Source: an uncultured SAR116 cluster alpha proteobacterium
GTDB lineage: Bacteria; Pseudomonadota; Alphaproteobacteria; Puniceispirillales; Marisalimonadaceae
Direction: 5' to 3'
Assembly: GCA_902543145.1 (NCBI GenBank)
Contig: CACBXG010000005.1
Location: 42,547-106,546 of the forward strand
Length of the DNA stretch: 64,000 nt
In this document: piece by piece, positions 47,144 through 55,516 of the stretch
Numbering within the stretch: the stretch's first letter is position 1
Layout: each line of letters starts with the position of its first letter
Program-made: the position numbers and the translations under genes
The notes under the pieces: model-generated
The model's database searches: none
Seen by the model: only the letters and a program-made list of their open reading frames with translations
Told to the model about the DNA's origin: nothing

Positions 47144-47308
47144 ATGAGTAATAAAACTACAAAATTAAACGAAGAAAAAGAACAAAATAATACAAAAGAT
47201 AAATTAAATGAAAATGTAAATATTCCAAAAGAGCAGGGTGGCCCAAAGGGCCCAGAACCTACAAGATACGGAGATTGGGAAAAAGCCGGCAGGTGCTCGG
47301 ATTTTTAA
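47144..47308 (+). CDS. DUF1674 protein (SdhAF4-type succinate dehydrogenase assembly factor)
   Basis: A 54-residue protein. The first 28 residues are charged and low-complexity, and the last 26 carry the DUF1674 signature GGPKGPEPTRYGDWEKAGRC, ending SDF. The family is homologous to mitochondrial SDHAF4 (Sdh8), which binds flavinylated SdhA before assembly of complex II. No sdh genes are present in the window. It is followed 17 bp later by the DUF1491 gene in the same direction. Confidence 0.9.
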   Translation: MSNKTTKLNEEKEQNNTKDKLNENVNIPKEQGGPKGPEPTRYGDWEKAGRCSDF

Positions 47309-47325
47309 TGTTCAAATAAAAGAAT

Positions 47326-47673
47326 ATGAATGAATTAAAAGCAGAAACAATAATTAATGCAGGCATTAGAATTGCAGAGAAAAATTTAACAAGTGCTTAT
47401 ATCGTTAAAAGAGGAGATGAGCAGGCAGGTGCTATATTTGTTAAAATTGACACTCTAGACGGTTTTGCCAAACTTTTTTCACGAAATATCAAATATGATT
47501 TAAATAATGATAAAGAAATTATTGAGTTTATAGACTTATATCCTCAAAAAAAAATAACTTCTCAAGATATTGATAAGAGAATTTCTAAAGAAATAGAAAT
47601 AGATAGAGATTGTTGGGTTGTAGAAATTGAGGATAAAAAAGGTTTTAATGCATTTGAAAATTTAGATTGTTAA
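47326..47673 (+). CDS. DUF1491 family protein
   Basis: A 115-residue soluble protein of the alphaproteobacterial DUF1491 family. Recognisable parts are SAYIVKRGDEQAGAIFVKID (about 27–46) and RDCWVVEIED near residue 100. Function is unknown. It follows the DUF1674 gene and overlaps the end of the convergent PanE-like gene by 12 bp. Confidence 0.82.
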   Translation: MNELKAETIINAGIRIAEKNLTSAYIVKRGDEQAGAIFVKIDTLDGFAKLFSRNIKYDLNNDKEIIEFIDLYPQKKITSQDIDKRISKEIEIDRDCWVVEIEDKKGFNAFENLDC

Positions 47674-48675
47674 TTTTTCTATAAGATCGTTTCTTTTATA
47701 CAAACCTAAATAATTTGCCTTTAGTTTTAAAATACTGTTTATATGCTTTAACATAGGTGTGGCAATATTGAGTTTATTTCCAATTTCTATTATTGCACTC
47801 ATTATAGGATCTATCTCAAGAGGCCTTTTCATCTCAATATCTTGTCTAGTTGATGGTTTGTGTCCAATTATTGAAGAAGCTCCATCAATTCTTTTCTCAA
47901 TTGAAACACCAAAATTAACACCAACTGCCTCTCCAACTTTTTGACACTCTAGCATTATTTGTTTGATTAAGTTTCTTGAACTTGGATCGTTTCCAATTAT
48001 ATCCAAGCTAGCTCCTGTAATTGCGCTTATAGGATTAAATGAACAATTCCCCCATAATTTAATCCAAATTTCATCTCTTAGATTTTTCTTTTGTGGAGCT
48101 TTTAGTCCACCTTTTATAAAAAGATCAGATAATATTTTTAATCTATCTGTATTTATACCACTAGGTTCTCCAAGGCTAAATCTATTTCCCTCTATATGTT
48201 TTATAACACCTGGCTTTTCTATTTCGCATGCTGGATAAACAACACAACCTAGTGCTCGTTCTGGATTTATACTTTTCCAGATAATTCCGTCAGGATCAAC
48301 AGAATCTATATGAGTGTTTTCTAAAATTGTATTTGAGTTTGCTTTGTAAAAATACCACCAAGGTATTCCGTTAACTGCAGATAAAATAGATGTATTTTTA
48401 TTTAAAAGTGGTTTTAAATTTTTAACAATACCAGCTATAGCATGCGCTTTAACACCAATTATTATATAATCTTGTGTTTCTAACTCTTTTGAATTTTCTG
48501 TTACTTTCAAATTAAAAGTATCTGAACTATTTCCAGTGATTAAGGTTAACCCATTTTTTTCTATAGCTTCTTTATGGGGTCCCCTAGCAATCAATGAAAC
48601 ATTGGCTCCAGCTTTACTTAAGCAGCATCCAATATATCCTCCAATAGCTCCTGCACCAAATACACAAATATTCAT
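47662..48675 (-). CDS. Ketopantoate-reductase-family oxidoreductase (PanE/ApbA-like)
   Basis: The 337-residue NADPH oxidoreductase has the N-terminal FGAGAIGGYIGCCLSKAG Rossmann motif (about 5–22) and the catalytic Lys in IWIKLWGNCSFNPISA. A C-terminal helical domain includes STRQDIEMKRPLEID. The family reduces 2-dehydropantoate for pantothenate and CoA synthesis, but paralogues act on other 2-oxoacids. It is 12 bp downstream of an oxalyl-CoA-synthetase-like ligase, so a role in a 2-oxoacid pathway other than pantothenate is possible. Confidence 0.8.
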   Translation of the reverse strand: MNICVFGAGAIGGYIGCCLSKAGANVSLIARGPHKEAIEKNGLTLITGNSSDTFNLKVTENSKELETQDYIIIGVKAHAIAGIVKNLKPLLNKNTSILSAVNGIPWWYFYKANSNTILENTHIDSVDPDGIIWKSINPERALGCVVYPACEIEKPGVIKHIEGNRFSLGEPSGINTDRLKILSDLFIKGGLKAPQKKNLRDEIWIKLWGNCSFNPISAITGASLDIIGNDPSSRNLIKQIMLECQKVGEAVGVNFGVSIEKRIDGASSIIGHKPSTRQDIEMKRPLEIDPIMSAIIEIGNKLNIATPMLKHINSILKLKANYLGLYKRNDLIEKLTI

Positions 48676-48687
48676 TTCAACATTTCT

Positions 48688-50196
48688 CTATTCTAAACCA
48701 AGCTTTTCTGAAAGTCCGATTCTTTGCAATTTACCTGTGGCTCCTTTAGGTATTTCTTCTAAAAAACGTATATATTTTGGAATTTTAAAATCAGCAAGAT
48801 GTTTTCGGGCATAATTTTTAATATCTGTTTCATTACAATCAATTCCACTCTTTAATACAATTGCAACGCCTATCGCCTCTCCAAGTAAATTATCTTTAAC
48901 TGCAAAAGTTACAACTTGTTCAACAGCCTTGTGTTCCATTAAGGTATTATCTACTTCTAAAGGTGATACTTTTTCTCCACCTCTATTTATAATTTCTTTT
49001 AATCTTCCAGAAATCTTTAAATATCCCTCATCATCAAAATGACCTTGATCTCCTGTCCTAAACCATCCATTTATAAAAGCAGTTTTATTAGCCTCTTCAT
49101 TATTTTCATAGCCATTTGTCACGTTATCTCCGCGGATACATACTTCTCCATCCACACCACTATCAAGTTTGTTACCTTGTGCGTCCATTATACAAACTTC
49201 AGGTCCTGCTGGTTTACCAACAAAGCCAGCTTTTTGTTTTTCTGGAGGCATAGGATTTGATGTCATTTGATGAGTGGCTTCGGTCATTCCGTAAGCTTCA
49301 ATGACGGTTGTCTTAAATATCTTTTTTAGTTCATCAAAAACAGCTGGAGGTAATGAGGCAGATGAAGATCTGATAAATCTTAGAGAAAGTTCTTCAGCAA
49401 GTTTTGGATTCTTTTTTGCACGCATTAAAATAGCTTGATGCATTGTTGGCACACCAGAATACCATGTGATTGATTCTTTATCTGCTGTTTCTAAAAATTT
49501 AAGTGCATTAAAACCACTGCTCGCATAAACAGAAGCTCCAGCATTAATCGAAGAACTTAATACTGCAATTATTCCATGAATATGAAAAAGAGGCATAATG
49601 TTATAACAATGATCTTGTGAACTTAGTTGAAGAGAATTTGCAATATTAGTTGCTGATGAAAAAATATTTTTATTTGTTAATGGTACAACTTTTGGTCTCG
49701 AGGTTGTTCCAGATGTATGCAAAACTAAGGCTTCATTATTTTCAGTAGCAAGTTCGAAATTTGTAGTTTTGTTGTATAAATTGAATATTCCAGCTGGTGC
49801 ATTATCTATCTTTTTGATTTCACATATTTCTATACCCAGATTTTTTGCAGCTTCAACTGCTGGATTCTGACTATCCTTTTCTACAATAACTATTTTAGGC
49901 ATAAGATCTTGAAGGTAAAATTCGTATTCTTTTAATTTATATGAAGGGTTTAAAGGAGCAGCTGACATGTAACTAGAAATTGACAAAAAGGCAGTTGCCA
50001 TTTCTGGACCATTTGGTAGGACTATAGCCGCTCTATTGGATGGTATAATTCCTTGGCTAGCTAATTGACCAGAAATATTAAAGATGTGTTTTTTTAAATC
50101 TGAATATTTAATTACATTATTATTTTCAGATGTGATTGCAATATTTTCATCTTTGTTGTTATTAATTAAATCTCTTATCGTATAACTCATTCGCAC
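48688..50196 (-). CDS. Acyl-CoA synthetase resembling oxalate–CoA ligase (AAE3/Pcs60-like)
   Basis: The 502-residue AMP-forming ligase has the P-loop LHTSGTTSRPKVVPLT, the A5 motif EAYGMTEATHQMTSNP, the A7 segment GWFRTGDQGHFDDEGYL and the A10 Lys in PKGATGKLQR. The HQMTSNP wording after the A5 motif strongly resembles AAE3/Pcs60-type oxalyl-CoA synthetases. Substrate assignment from one motif is still tentative, and short or medium fatty acids are the alternative. The start could be 50196 or the Met two codons later. It appears to lead a two-gene operon with the PanE-like reductase. Confidence 0.75.
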   Translation of the reverse strand: MRMSYTIRDLINNNKDENIAITSENNNVIKYSDLKKHIFNISGQLASQGIIPSNRAAIVLPNGPEMATAFLSISSYMSAAPLNPSYKLKEYEFYLQDLMPKIVIVEKDSQNPAVEAAKNLGIEICEIKKIDNAPAGIFNLYNKTTNFELATENNEALVLHTSGTTSRPKVVPLTNKNIFSSATNIANSLQLSSQDHCYNIMPLFHIHGIIAVLSSSINAGASVYASSGFNALKFLETADKESITWYSGVPTMHQAILMRAKKNPKLAEELSLRFIRSSSASLPPAVFDELKKIFKTTVIEAYGMTEATHQMTSNPMPPEKQKAGFVGKPAGPEVCIMDAQGNKLDSGVDGEVCIRGDNVTNGYENNEEANKTAFINGWFRTGDQGHFDDEGYLKISGRLKEIINRGGEKVSPLEVDNTLMEHKAVEQVVTFAVKDNLLGEAIGVAIVLKSGIDCNETDIKNYARKHLADFKIPKYIRFLEEIPKGATGKLQRIGLSEKLGLE

Positions 50197-50290
50197 AACA
50201 CCATTTTTTAGTTTATTTTTACAATTTTAATTATTAAAGGCAATCTAAATTCAAAAATGACAAATGAGCTTAATATAAACTTATTTATAA

Positions 50291-51793
50291 TTATTTTTGA
50301 TTAAAAAATTTTTTGGCTGCTGGTGTCAAATCTTTATCATTTTTATCATTGGAAATCTTGTTAGCAATAGTTTTTCCAAGTTCCACTCCCCATTGATCAA
50401 AGCTATTAATGTTCCAAAGGAATCCAGATGCAATTGTAATATTTTCATAAAGAGCTATTAACATCCCAATAGAAAATGGTGTGTTTTCTTCCCAACTTAT
50501 TATTGTTGAAGGCCTGCCTCCTAAAAAATTTTTATTTTGATTAATTAAATCAACTGAACCTCTTGCTAGAGCTTCAGCCTGTGCAATTGCATTTATTAAT
50601 AAATATTCGTGATTTTTTTCAGAGCCTTTGAAGTAAATTGTACTCAGAGGTTTACGAGGCACTAAAATATCTGTTGGGCTTACTTCTAACCCTTGATGCA
50701 AAAATTGAAAGAAACTATGTTGTGCATTAGTGCCTACTTCTCCCCATATTATTGGGCTTGCTGGCATTTTTAGAGTGGCGCCGTTAATATCAACACCTTT
50801 CCCATTGCTTTCCATTTCTAATTGTTGCGCCCATGCAGGGAATTTAGAAAGATTGTCAGTATAAGGAACTATGCAATGATTATTTCTATTTAAAAAATTT
50901 CGGTTCCATATTCTCAGTAAAGCAAGGATAATCGGAATATTATTTTCAACTTTTTCATTTATGAAATGCTCATCCATTGTCCTTGCCCCAAGAAGAAAAT
51001 TTTTATAATTATCTTCCCCTAAACCAATAAATATTGACATGCCTACTGATGACCAAAGAGAGTAACGTCCTCCAACATTTTCTGATATTTCAAAGATGTT
51101 TGAATCTTTCAATCCCCAATCTAATGCTTTTTTTCTCACTGATGTAACCGCAACCATAGAATAATTTAAAGAAACTTTATGTTTGGATAACCATTCTGCC
51201 ACAATCTTTGCATTTTCAAGAGTTTCAAGTGTACTGAAGCTTTTAGATGTAACTATAAATAGAGTTTCTTTGGGATTACATTTTATAAATATTTCAGAGA
51301 TCTTGGTTGGGTCAATATTGGATACATATAAAATATCAGGAACTTTATAAAAACTTTTCAACGCTTTGTTAACCATTAAAGGTCCTAAGTCAGATCCACC
51401 AATGCCAATGTTCACAATATGTTTAAAATTATTTTTGCTTGAAATATTTTGAACAAAATTTTGAAGTTTCTTCCATTCTTGTGTTTTGAAACGTTCTTCT
51501 TTTCTAAGACTAAAATGATCAACAGAACGATTTTCAGATAAGTTTACTTTTACACCTGAAATAAGTTCATTGATTTTTTTTTTAATTTTAGTTTCTTTAG
51601 CAAGATTTATTAAATCTTCCTTTATCTCTTTGTCAAGGGATTGCCTTGTAATATCAATTTTTAAATCTTGAAGTTCATATTGGAATTCAGAAAGTCTTTT
51701 TTCATCAAAAATAAGATGATTTAAGTTTCGAAAATCTTTGTGTTTTAACTTTTCTAATATAATTTTTGTAATTGGGTTATCAGCTAATTGCAT
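50291..51793 (-). CDS. pgi: Glucose-6-phosphate isomerase
   Basis: The 500-residue enzyme interconverts glucose-6-phosphate and fructose-6-phosphate. Signature blocks are GIGGSDLGPLM, VGGRYSLWSSVGMS (sugar-phosphate binding), MESNGKG and the C-terminal FDQWGVELGKTIANKI. The catalytic Glu is in the VGGRYS region, His in QHSFFQFLHQG, and Lys in VELGK. The gene is isolated, divergent from the PCuAC chaperone. Confidence 0.97.
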   Translation of the reverse strand: MQLADNPITKIILEKLKHKDFRNLNHLIFDEKRLSEFQYELQDLKIDITRQSLDKEIKEDLINLAKETKIKKKINELISGVKVNLSENRSVDHFSLRKEERFKTQEWKKLQNFVQNISSKNNFKHIVNIGIGGSDLGPLMVNKALKSFYKVPDILYVSNIDPTKISEIFIKCNPKETLFIVTSKSFSTLETLENAKIVAEWLSKHKVSLNYSMVAVTSVRKKALDWGLKDSNIFEISENVGGRYSLWSSVGMSIFIGLGEDNYKNFLLGARTMDEHFINEKVENNIPIILALLRIWNRNFLNRNNHCIVPYTDNLSKFPAWAQQLEMESNGKGVDINGATLKMPASPIIWGEVGTNAQHSFFQFLHQGLEVSPTDILVPRKPLSTIYFKGSEKNHEYLLINAIAQAEALARGSVDLINQNKNFLGGRPSTIISWEENTPFSIGMLIALYENITIASGFLWNINSFDQWGVELGKTIANKISNDKNDKDLTPAAKKFFNQK

Positions 51794-51878
51794 AAATCTT
51801 AATTGTTACCTTTCCATTTATTTGATACTAACCGTAATAAGTTATACAGCATGATTTAATAAATTAGGATAAAAATTT

Positions 51879-52373
51879 ATGGTTTCACATAAGTATGTAT
51901 TAAAGTTCTTATATTTATTTACTTTTATTTTGTTATCTTCACAAAGTTTTTCTGAAACAATTACTTCTAAAGGTTTAGTTTTATCAGATTTTTGGATTAA
52001 AAAAGTAATTGCTAACAATAATATAACTGCAGGTTATATTAAAATTGAAAATAAAAATGAGAAAGATGAGCGTTTGATTTCTGTGGTATCAGATTTTTCA
52101 AAAAGGATAGAAATTCATGATATGTATATTAAAAACAACGTAATGATAATGAAACATTTAGAACAAGGAGTATTAATTAAATCTAAATCACAATTAGATT
52201 TTAAACCTGGAAGCCTTCATATTATGTTTATTGATTTAACAAAATCTCAAAAAAAAACAAAATTACAAAAAGTTAAATTTAATTTTAAAAATGCAGGGTC
52301 AATAGTTGTTAATATGCCCATTATGGATAAAAGAAAAAAATCAAATGAGAAGAAAAAGCACCATCATCATTAA
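51879..52373 (+). CDS. PCu(A)C periplasmic copper chaperone with a natural His tail
   Basis: The 164-residue secreted protein has a signal peptide (about 1–27, ending SFS) and a cupredoxin-like domain. The copper motif H(M)X10MX21HXM is recognisable: HDM near residue 86, Met in VMIMKHL, and HIM near residue 109. The family delivers Cu(I) to the CuA site of cytochrome oxidase subunit II (coxB is in this window). The C-terminus is strongly basic and ends in four histidines, a probable extra metal-binding tail. Confidence 0.9.
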   Translation: MVSHKYVLKFLYLFTFILLSSQSFSETITSKGLVLSDFWIKKVIANNNITAGYIKIENKNEKDERLISVVSDFSKRIEIHDMYIKNNVMIMKHLEQGVLIKSKSQLDFKPGSLHIMFIDLTKSQKKTKLQKVKFNFKNAGSIVVNMPIMDKRKKSNEKKKHHHH

Positions 52374-52532
52374 CATTTATTATTTCACAATATTATTTCT
52401 TTTAAAAAATATTTTTTAAGAAAAATTTTCTAATTATCAGTACATATAAAAAAAATATAAAAAATATTTCCTTTTTTATTTACTTTTAGAGAATTTCATT
52501 CTAAACGCATAATTTTTATGAGGAATATATAA
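52374..52532 (+). promoter_or_regulatory. metY leader with alternative hairpins around the ribosome-binding site
   Basis: AGAAT (52490–52494), loop TTC, and ATTCT (52498–52502) form a hairpin. The same ATTCT can instead pair with GGAAT (52522–52526), which includes the Shine–Dalgarno sequence AGGAA; CATAA/TTATG (52508–52512, 52516–52520) would stack inside that second helix. This is the layout of a translational switch. metY genes of marine alphaproteobacteria often carry SAM-II or SAM-V riboswitches, but I cannot match either consensus by eye. An AT-rich hairpin at about 52403–52428 lies further upstream. Confidence 0.4.
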
Positions 52533-53834
52533 ATGAGTAATTCTATAAATCCAGAAACCCTTAGTCTTCATGCCGGATGGAGAGCAGATGAAACAACAGG
52601 TTCAGTTGCGGTGCCAATTCATCAAACCACAAGTTATCAGTTTGCTAATACTGAGCAAGCAGCGAATTTATTTTCTTTATCAGAATTAGGTAATATTTAC
52701 ACAAGAATTATGAACCCAACCAATGATATATTAGAAAAAAGATTAGCAGCTCTAGAGGGGGGCGTTGCTGCATTAGCATTGTCTTCTGGTCAAACAGCAT
52801 CTGCATTTGCTATTCAAAATCTTGCTAGGGCTGGAGATAATATTGTTAGTTCAACTGACTTATATGGTGGTACTTGGAATTTATTCGCTAACACCTTAAA
52901 GGATATGGGTATCGAAGTTAGATTTGTAGACCCATCAGATCCACAAGCATTTGAAAATGCAACTGATCATAAAACAAGAGCTTATTATGCTGAAACTTTA
53001 CCTAACCCAAAATTAAAAGTCTTTCCTATTTCTGAAGTGAGTGCAATCGGAAAAAAGTATGGAATACCGCTGATTATAGATAACACAGCATCTCCAGTAA
53101 TTTGTAAACCTTTTGATCATGGTGCAGCAATTGTTGTTTATTCACTCACTAAATATATTGGTGGTCATGGGAACTCAATTGGAGGTTTGATTATTGATAG
53201 TGGTAATTTTGATTGGGAAGGAGCTGGAAAAGAAAGACAACCAGCTTTAAACACACCTGATTCCTCATATGGCGGAGCTGTATGGGTAGATGCTGTAAAA
53301 CCATTAGGTCCCATTGCCTACATTATAAAAGCTAGGGTTACTTTATTACGTGACTTAGGAGGAGCATTAAGCCCATTAAATGCTTTTTTAATCTTACAAG
53401 GACTTGAAACTATTAGTTTAAGAATGAAAACACATTGTGAAAATGCCTCAAAAGTTGCTTATTTTTTAGAAAACCACAAATCAGTAGATCATGTAATTTA
53501 CCCTGAGTTACAAACAGGAATTTCTAAAGAAAATGCATTTAAGTATTTAAATAAGGGATTTGGAGGTCTAGTTGGATTTGAATTGAAAGGTGGTGCAGAA
53601 GCAGGTAAAAAGTTTATAGATAACTTAAAATTATTTTACCACGTGGCAAACATTGGTGACTCAAGAAGCCTTGCTATACATCCAGCAACTACAACACATA
53701 GTCAATTATCATCTGAAGATAAATTAAAATCTGGTGTATCAGATTCATATGTAAGATTATCAGTTGGTATTGAACATATTGATGATATTGTAGACGACTT
53801 AGCTGAGGCCTTAGAAAAATCTCAAGAAAACTAA
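52533..53834 (+). CDS. metY: O-acetylhomoserine sulfhydrylase
   Basis: The 433-residue PLP enzyme of the Cys/Met metabolism family makes homocysteine from O-acetylhomoserine and sulfide. It begins NPETLSLHAGWRADETTGSV in part (LSLHAGWR is the core), and the cofactor Lys is in VYSLTKYIGGHG (about residue 207). The length above 420 residues and the GHGNSIGG segment separate MetY from the shorter MetB/MetC proteins. It would support direct sulfhydrylation for methionine synthesis. A possible regulatory leader lies upstream. Confidence 0.95.
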   Translation: MSNSINPETLSLHAGWRADETTGSVAVPIHQTTSYQFANTEQAANLFSLSELGNIYTRIMNPTNDILEKRLAALEGGVAALALSSGQTASAFAIQNLARAGDNIVSSTDLYGGTWNLFANTLKDMGIEVRFVDPSDPQAFENATDHKTRAYYAETLPNPKLKVFPISEVSAIGKKYGIPLIIDNTASPVICKPFDHGAAIVVYSLTKYIGGHGNSIGGLIIDSGNFDWEGAGKERQPALNTPDSSYGGAVWVDAVKPLGPIAYIIKARVTLLRDLGGALSPLNAFLILQGLETISLRMKTHCENASKVAYFLENHKSVDHVIYPELQTGISKENAFKYLNKGFGGLVGFELKGGAEAGKKFIDNLKLFYHVANIGDSRSLAIHPATTTHSQLSSEDKLKSGVSDSYVRLSVGIEHIDDIVDDLAEALEKSQEN

Positions 53835-53943
53835 AACACGCTTTAATGATGAAATTCTATTTATTATTATTTTAATAATCTTGGCTAAATTTTATAAATA
53901 TTGTAAATAATGATGAATTATTAAATATTTGTAGAGCAATAAA

Positions 53944-54948
53944 TTGTTATTTGAGGAAAAGTTTTCTGTAGCTCCAATGATGGAATGGACAGATAGGCAT
54001 TGTCGATATTTTCATAGACTATTATCTGGTTCAGCAGTTTTATATACTGAAATGATTTCTGCTGATGCCTTAATTTTTGGGCCACGACACAAATTGTTAG
54101 CATTTAAAAATGAAGAATTGCCATGTGTTCTTCAATTAGGTGGCAATGATCCTAAGAAATTATCTCTTGCAGCTAAGTTTGGTCAAAGTTATGGATACTC
54201 AAAAATAAATTTAAATATTGGATGTCCTTCGAATCGAGTCCAGAATGGATCATTTGGAGCGTGCCTTATGAAAACACCTAAAATTGTCTCAGAATGTGTA
54301 AGGGCTATGCAAGATGTTAGTCAATTACCTATTACAATTAAATGTAGGATTGGTGTTGACGATATGGATGAAGTAAAAGGTTTAGATAACTTTATTGATC
54401 AAGTGTCTGCTGAAGGAGTAAAGTTATTCGTTATTCATGCTAGAAAAGCTATGTTGAATGGATTAAGTCCAAAGCAAAATAGAGAAATCCCTCCTTTAGA
54501 TTATTCTAGGGTTGGGGCATTAAAAAAAAGAAGGGCAGATCTAAAAATTATTATTAATGGTGGAATTAAGTCGATACAAGAGGGACAAAATTTAGTTAAA
54601 CAATTTTCACTTGATGGGTTTATGATTGGAAGAGAATCATATAAAAATCCGTATATTTTATCCTCTGTAGATAAAATTGTCCTAAATCAAAAAGAAAAAA
54701 TTAAGACAAGATATCAAATAGCCATGAAAATGGCTGACTATATTGATGAATTTGTGAAAAATGACGAAGGTAATGTTCATTCTGTAATTAGACATATTTT
54801 AGGTTTGTATAACTCTTTACCAGGTGCTAAAGAGTGGAGACGTGAATTAAGTGAAAATGCAAGATTTTCAAAAAATGGTGATTTGTTAAGATTTGCTACA
54901 GACAATATAGAAGAGTTTATTCACAGTAAGAGTTTAATTTTAGCGTAG
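53944..54948 (+). CDS. dusA: tRNA-dihydrouridine synthase A
   Basis: The 334-residue flavoenzyme reduces uridines in the tRNA D-loop. It shows FSVAPMMEWTDRHCRYFHR at residues 7–25 (core VAPMMEWTD), the catalytic Cys in NIGCPSNRVQNGSFGACLM and the FMN-phosphate loop INGGIKS. The start is TTG at 53944: an in-frame TAG at 53932 rules out anything further upstream, and the next ATG would remove the conserved N-terminal block. Confidence 0.94.
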   Translation: MLFEEKFSVAPMMEWTDRHCRYFHRLLSGSAVLYTEMISADALIFGPRHKLLAFKNEELPCVLQLGGNDPKKLSLAAKFGQSYGYSKINLNIGCPSNRVQNGSFGACLMKTPKIVSECVRAMQDVSQLPITIKCRIGVDDMDEVKGLDNFIDQVSAEGVKLFVIHARKAMLNGLSPKQNREIPPLDYSRVGALKKRRADLKIIINGGIKSIQEGQNLVKQFSLDGFMIGRESYKNPYILSSVDKIVLNQKEKIKTRYQIAMKMADYIDEFVKNDEGNVHSVIRHILGLYNSLPGAKEWRRELSENARFSKNGDLLRFATDNIEEFIHSKSLILA

Positions 54949-54957
54949 GAGAGTTCG

Positions 54958-55515
54958 TTGCAGGAAGTAGACAAAAAAGAGGGTTACAGATCCGTTTTAG
55001 AGATGGGTCCGCTATTATTGTTCTTTGGTGTTAATTATTTTTACGGCATAATGGCTGGTACAGCAGTTTTGGTGATAAGTACATTATTATCTCTAATATT
55101 ATCTTGGTATTGGTTTAAAAACATACCAATGATGGCTGCTGCTGGATGTGTTGCGGTTGTTTTTTTTGGTGGATTAACAATATTTTTTGATGATGAATTT
55201 TTTATTAAAATCAAACCAACAATAGTGTCTATAATAATTGCAGGAGTTTTAGCTTCAGGTAAAATTCTAGGTAAGAACCCACTAGCTGCTATAATGAAAT
55301 CTGCAGTTTCGTTAAAAGAAGAGGGCTGGGATAAATTAACATGGTTATGGGTTGGAATGTTTATAGTAATGGCTATTGCTAATGAAATAGCTTGGCGTAA
55401 TTTAACTACTGATCAATGGGTATCTTTTAAAGCTTTCGGTATTCCAATTTTATCCCTTGGGTTTGGGTTACTATCTTTGCCAATAATGCAAAAATACCAA
55501 ATTAAAAAAGATTAA
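54958..55515 (+). CDS. yciB: YciB/IspZ family inner-membrane protein (septation protein A)
   Basis: The 185-residue protein has about five transmembrane helices and the family words LEMGPLLLFFGVNYF near the start, GKNPLAAIMKSAVSL and WRNLTTDQWVSFKAFG towards the end. It is implicated in cell envelope integrity and division, with an unresolved mechanism. Translation starts at TTG (54958), supported by a strong TAGGAGAG 7 nt upstream. It follows dusA by 9 bp and ends one base before the convergent ccmI stop. Confidence 0.9.
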   Translation: MQEVDKKEGYRSVLEMGPLLLFFGVNYFYGIMAGTAVLVISTLLSLILSWYWFKNIPMMAAAGCVAVVFFGGLTIFFDDEFFIKIKPTIVSIIIAGVLASGKILGKNPLAAIMKSAVSLKEEGWDKLTWLWVGMFIVMAIANEIAWRNLTTDQWVSFKAFGIPILSLGFGLLSLPIMQKYQIKKD

Positions 55516-55516
55516 A

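Noticed and set aside
52403..52428. AT-only imperfect palindrome after the PCuAC gene as a terminator
   Set aside because: Stem is nearly all A–T with a 2-base asymmetry; may weakly terminate but is not better than background.
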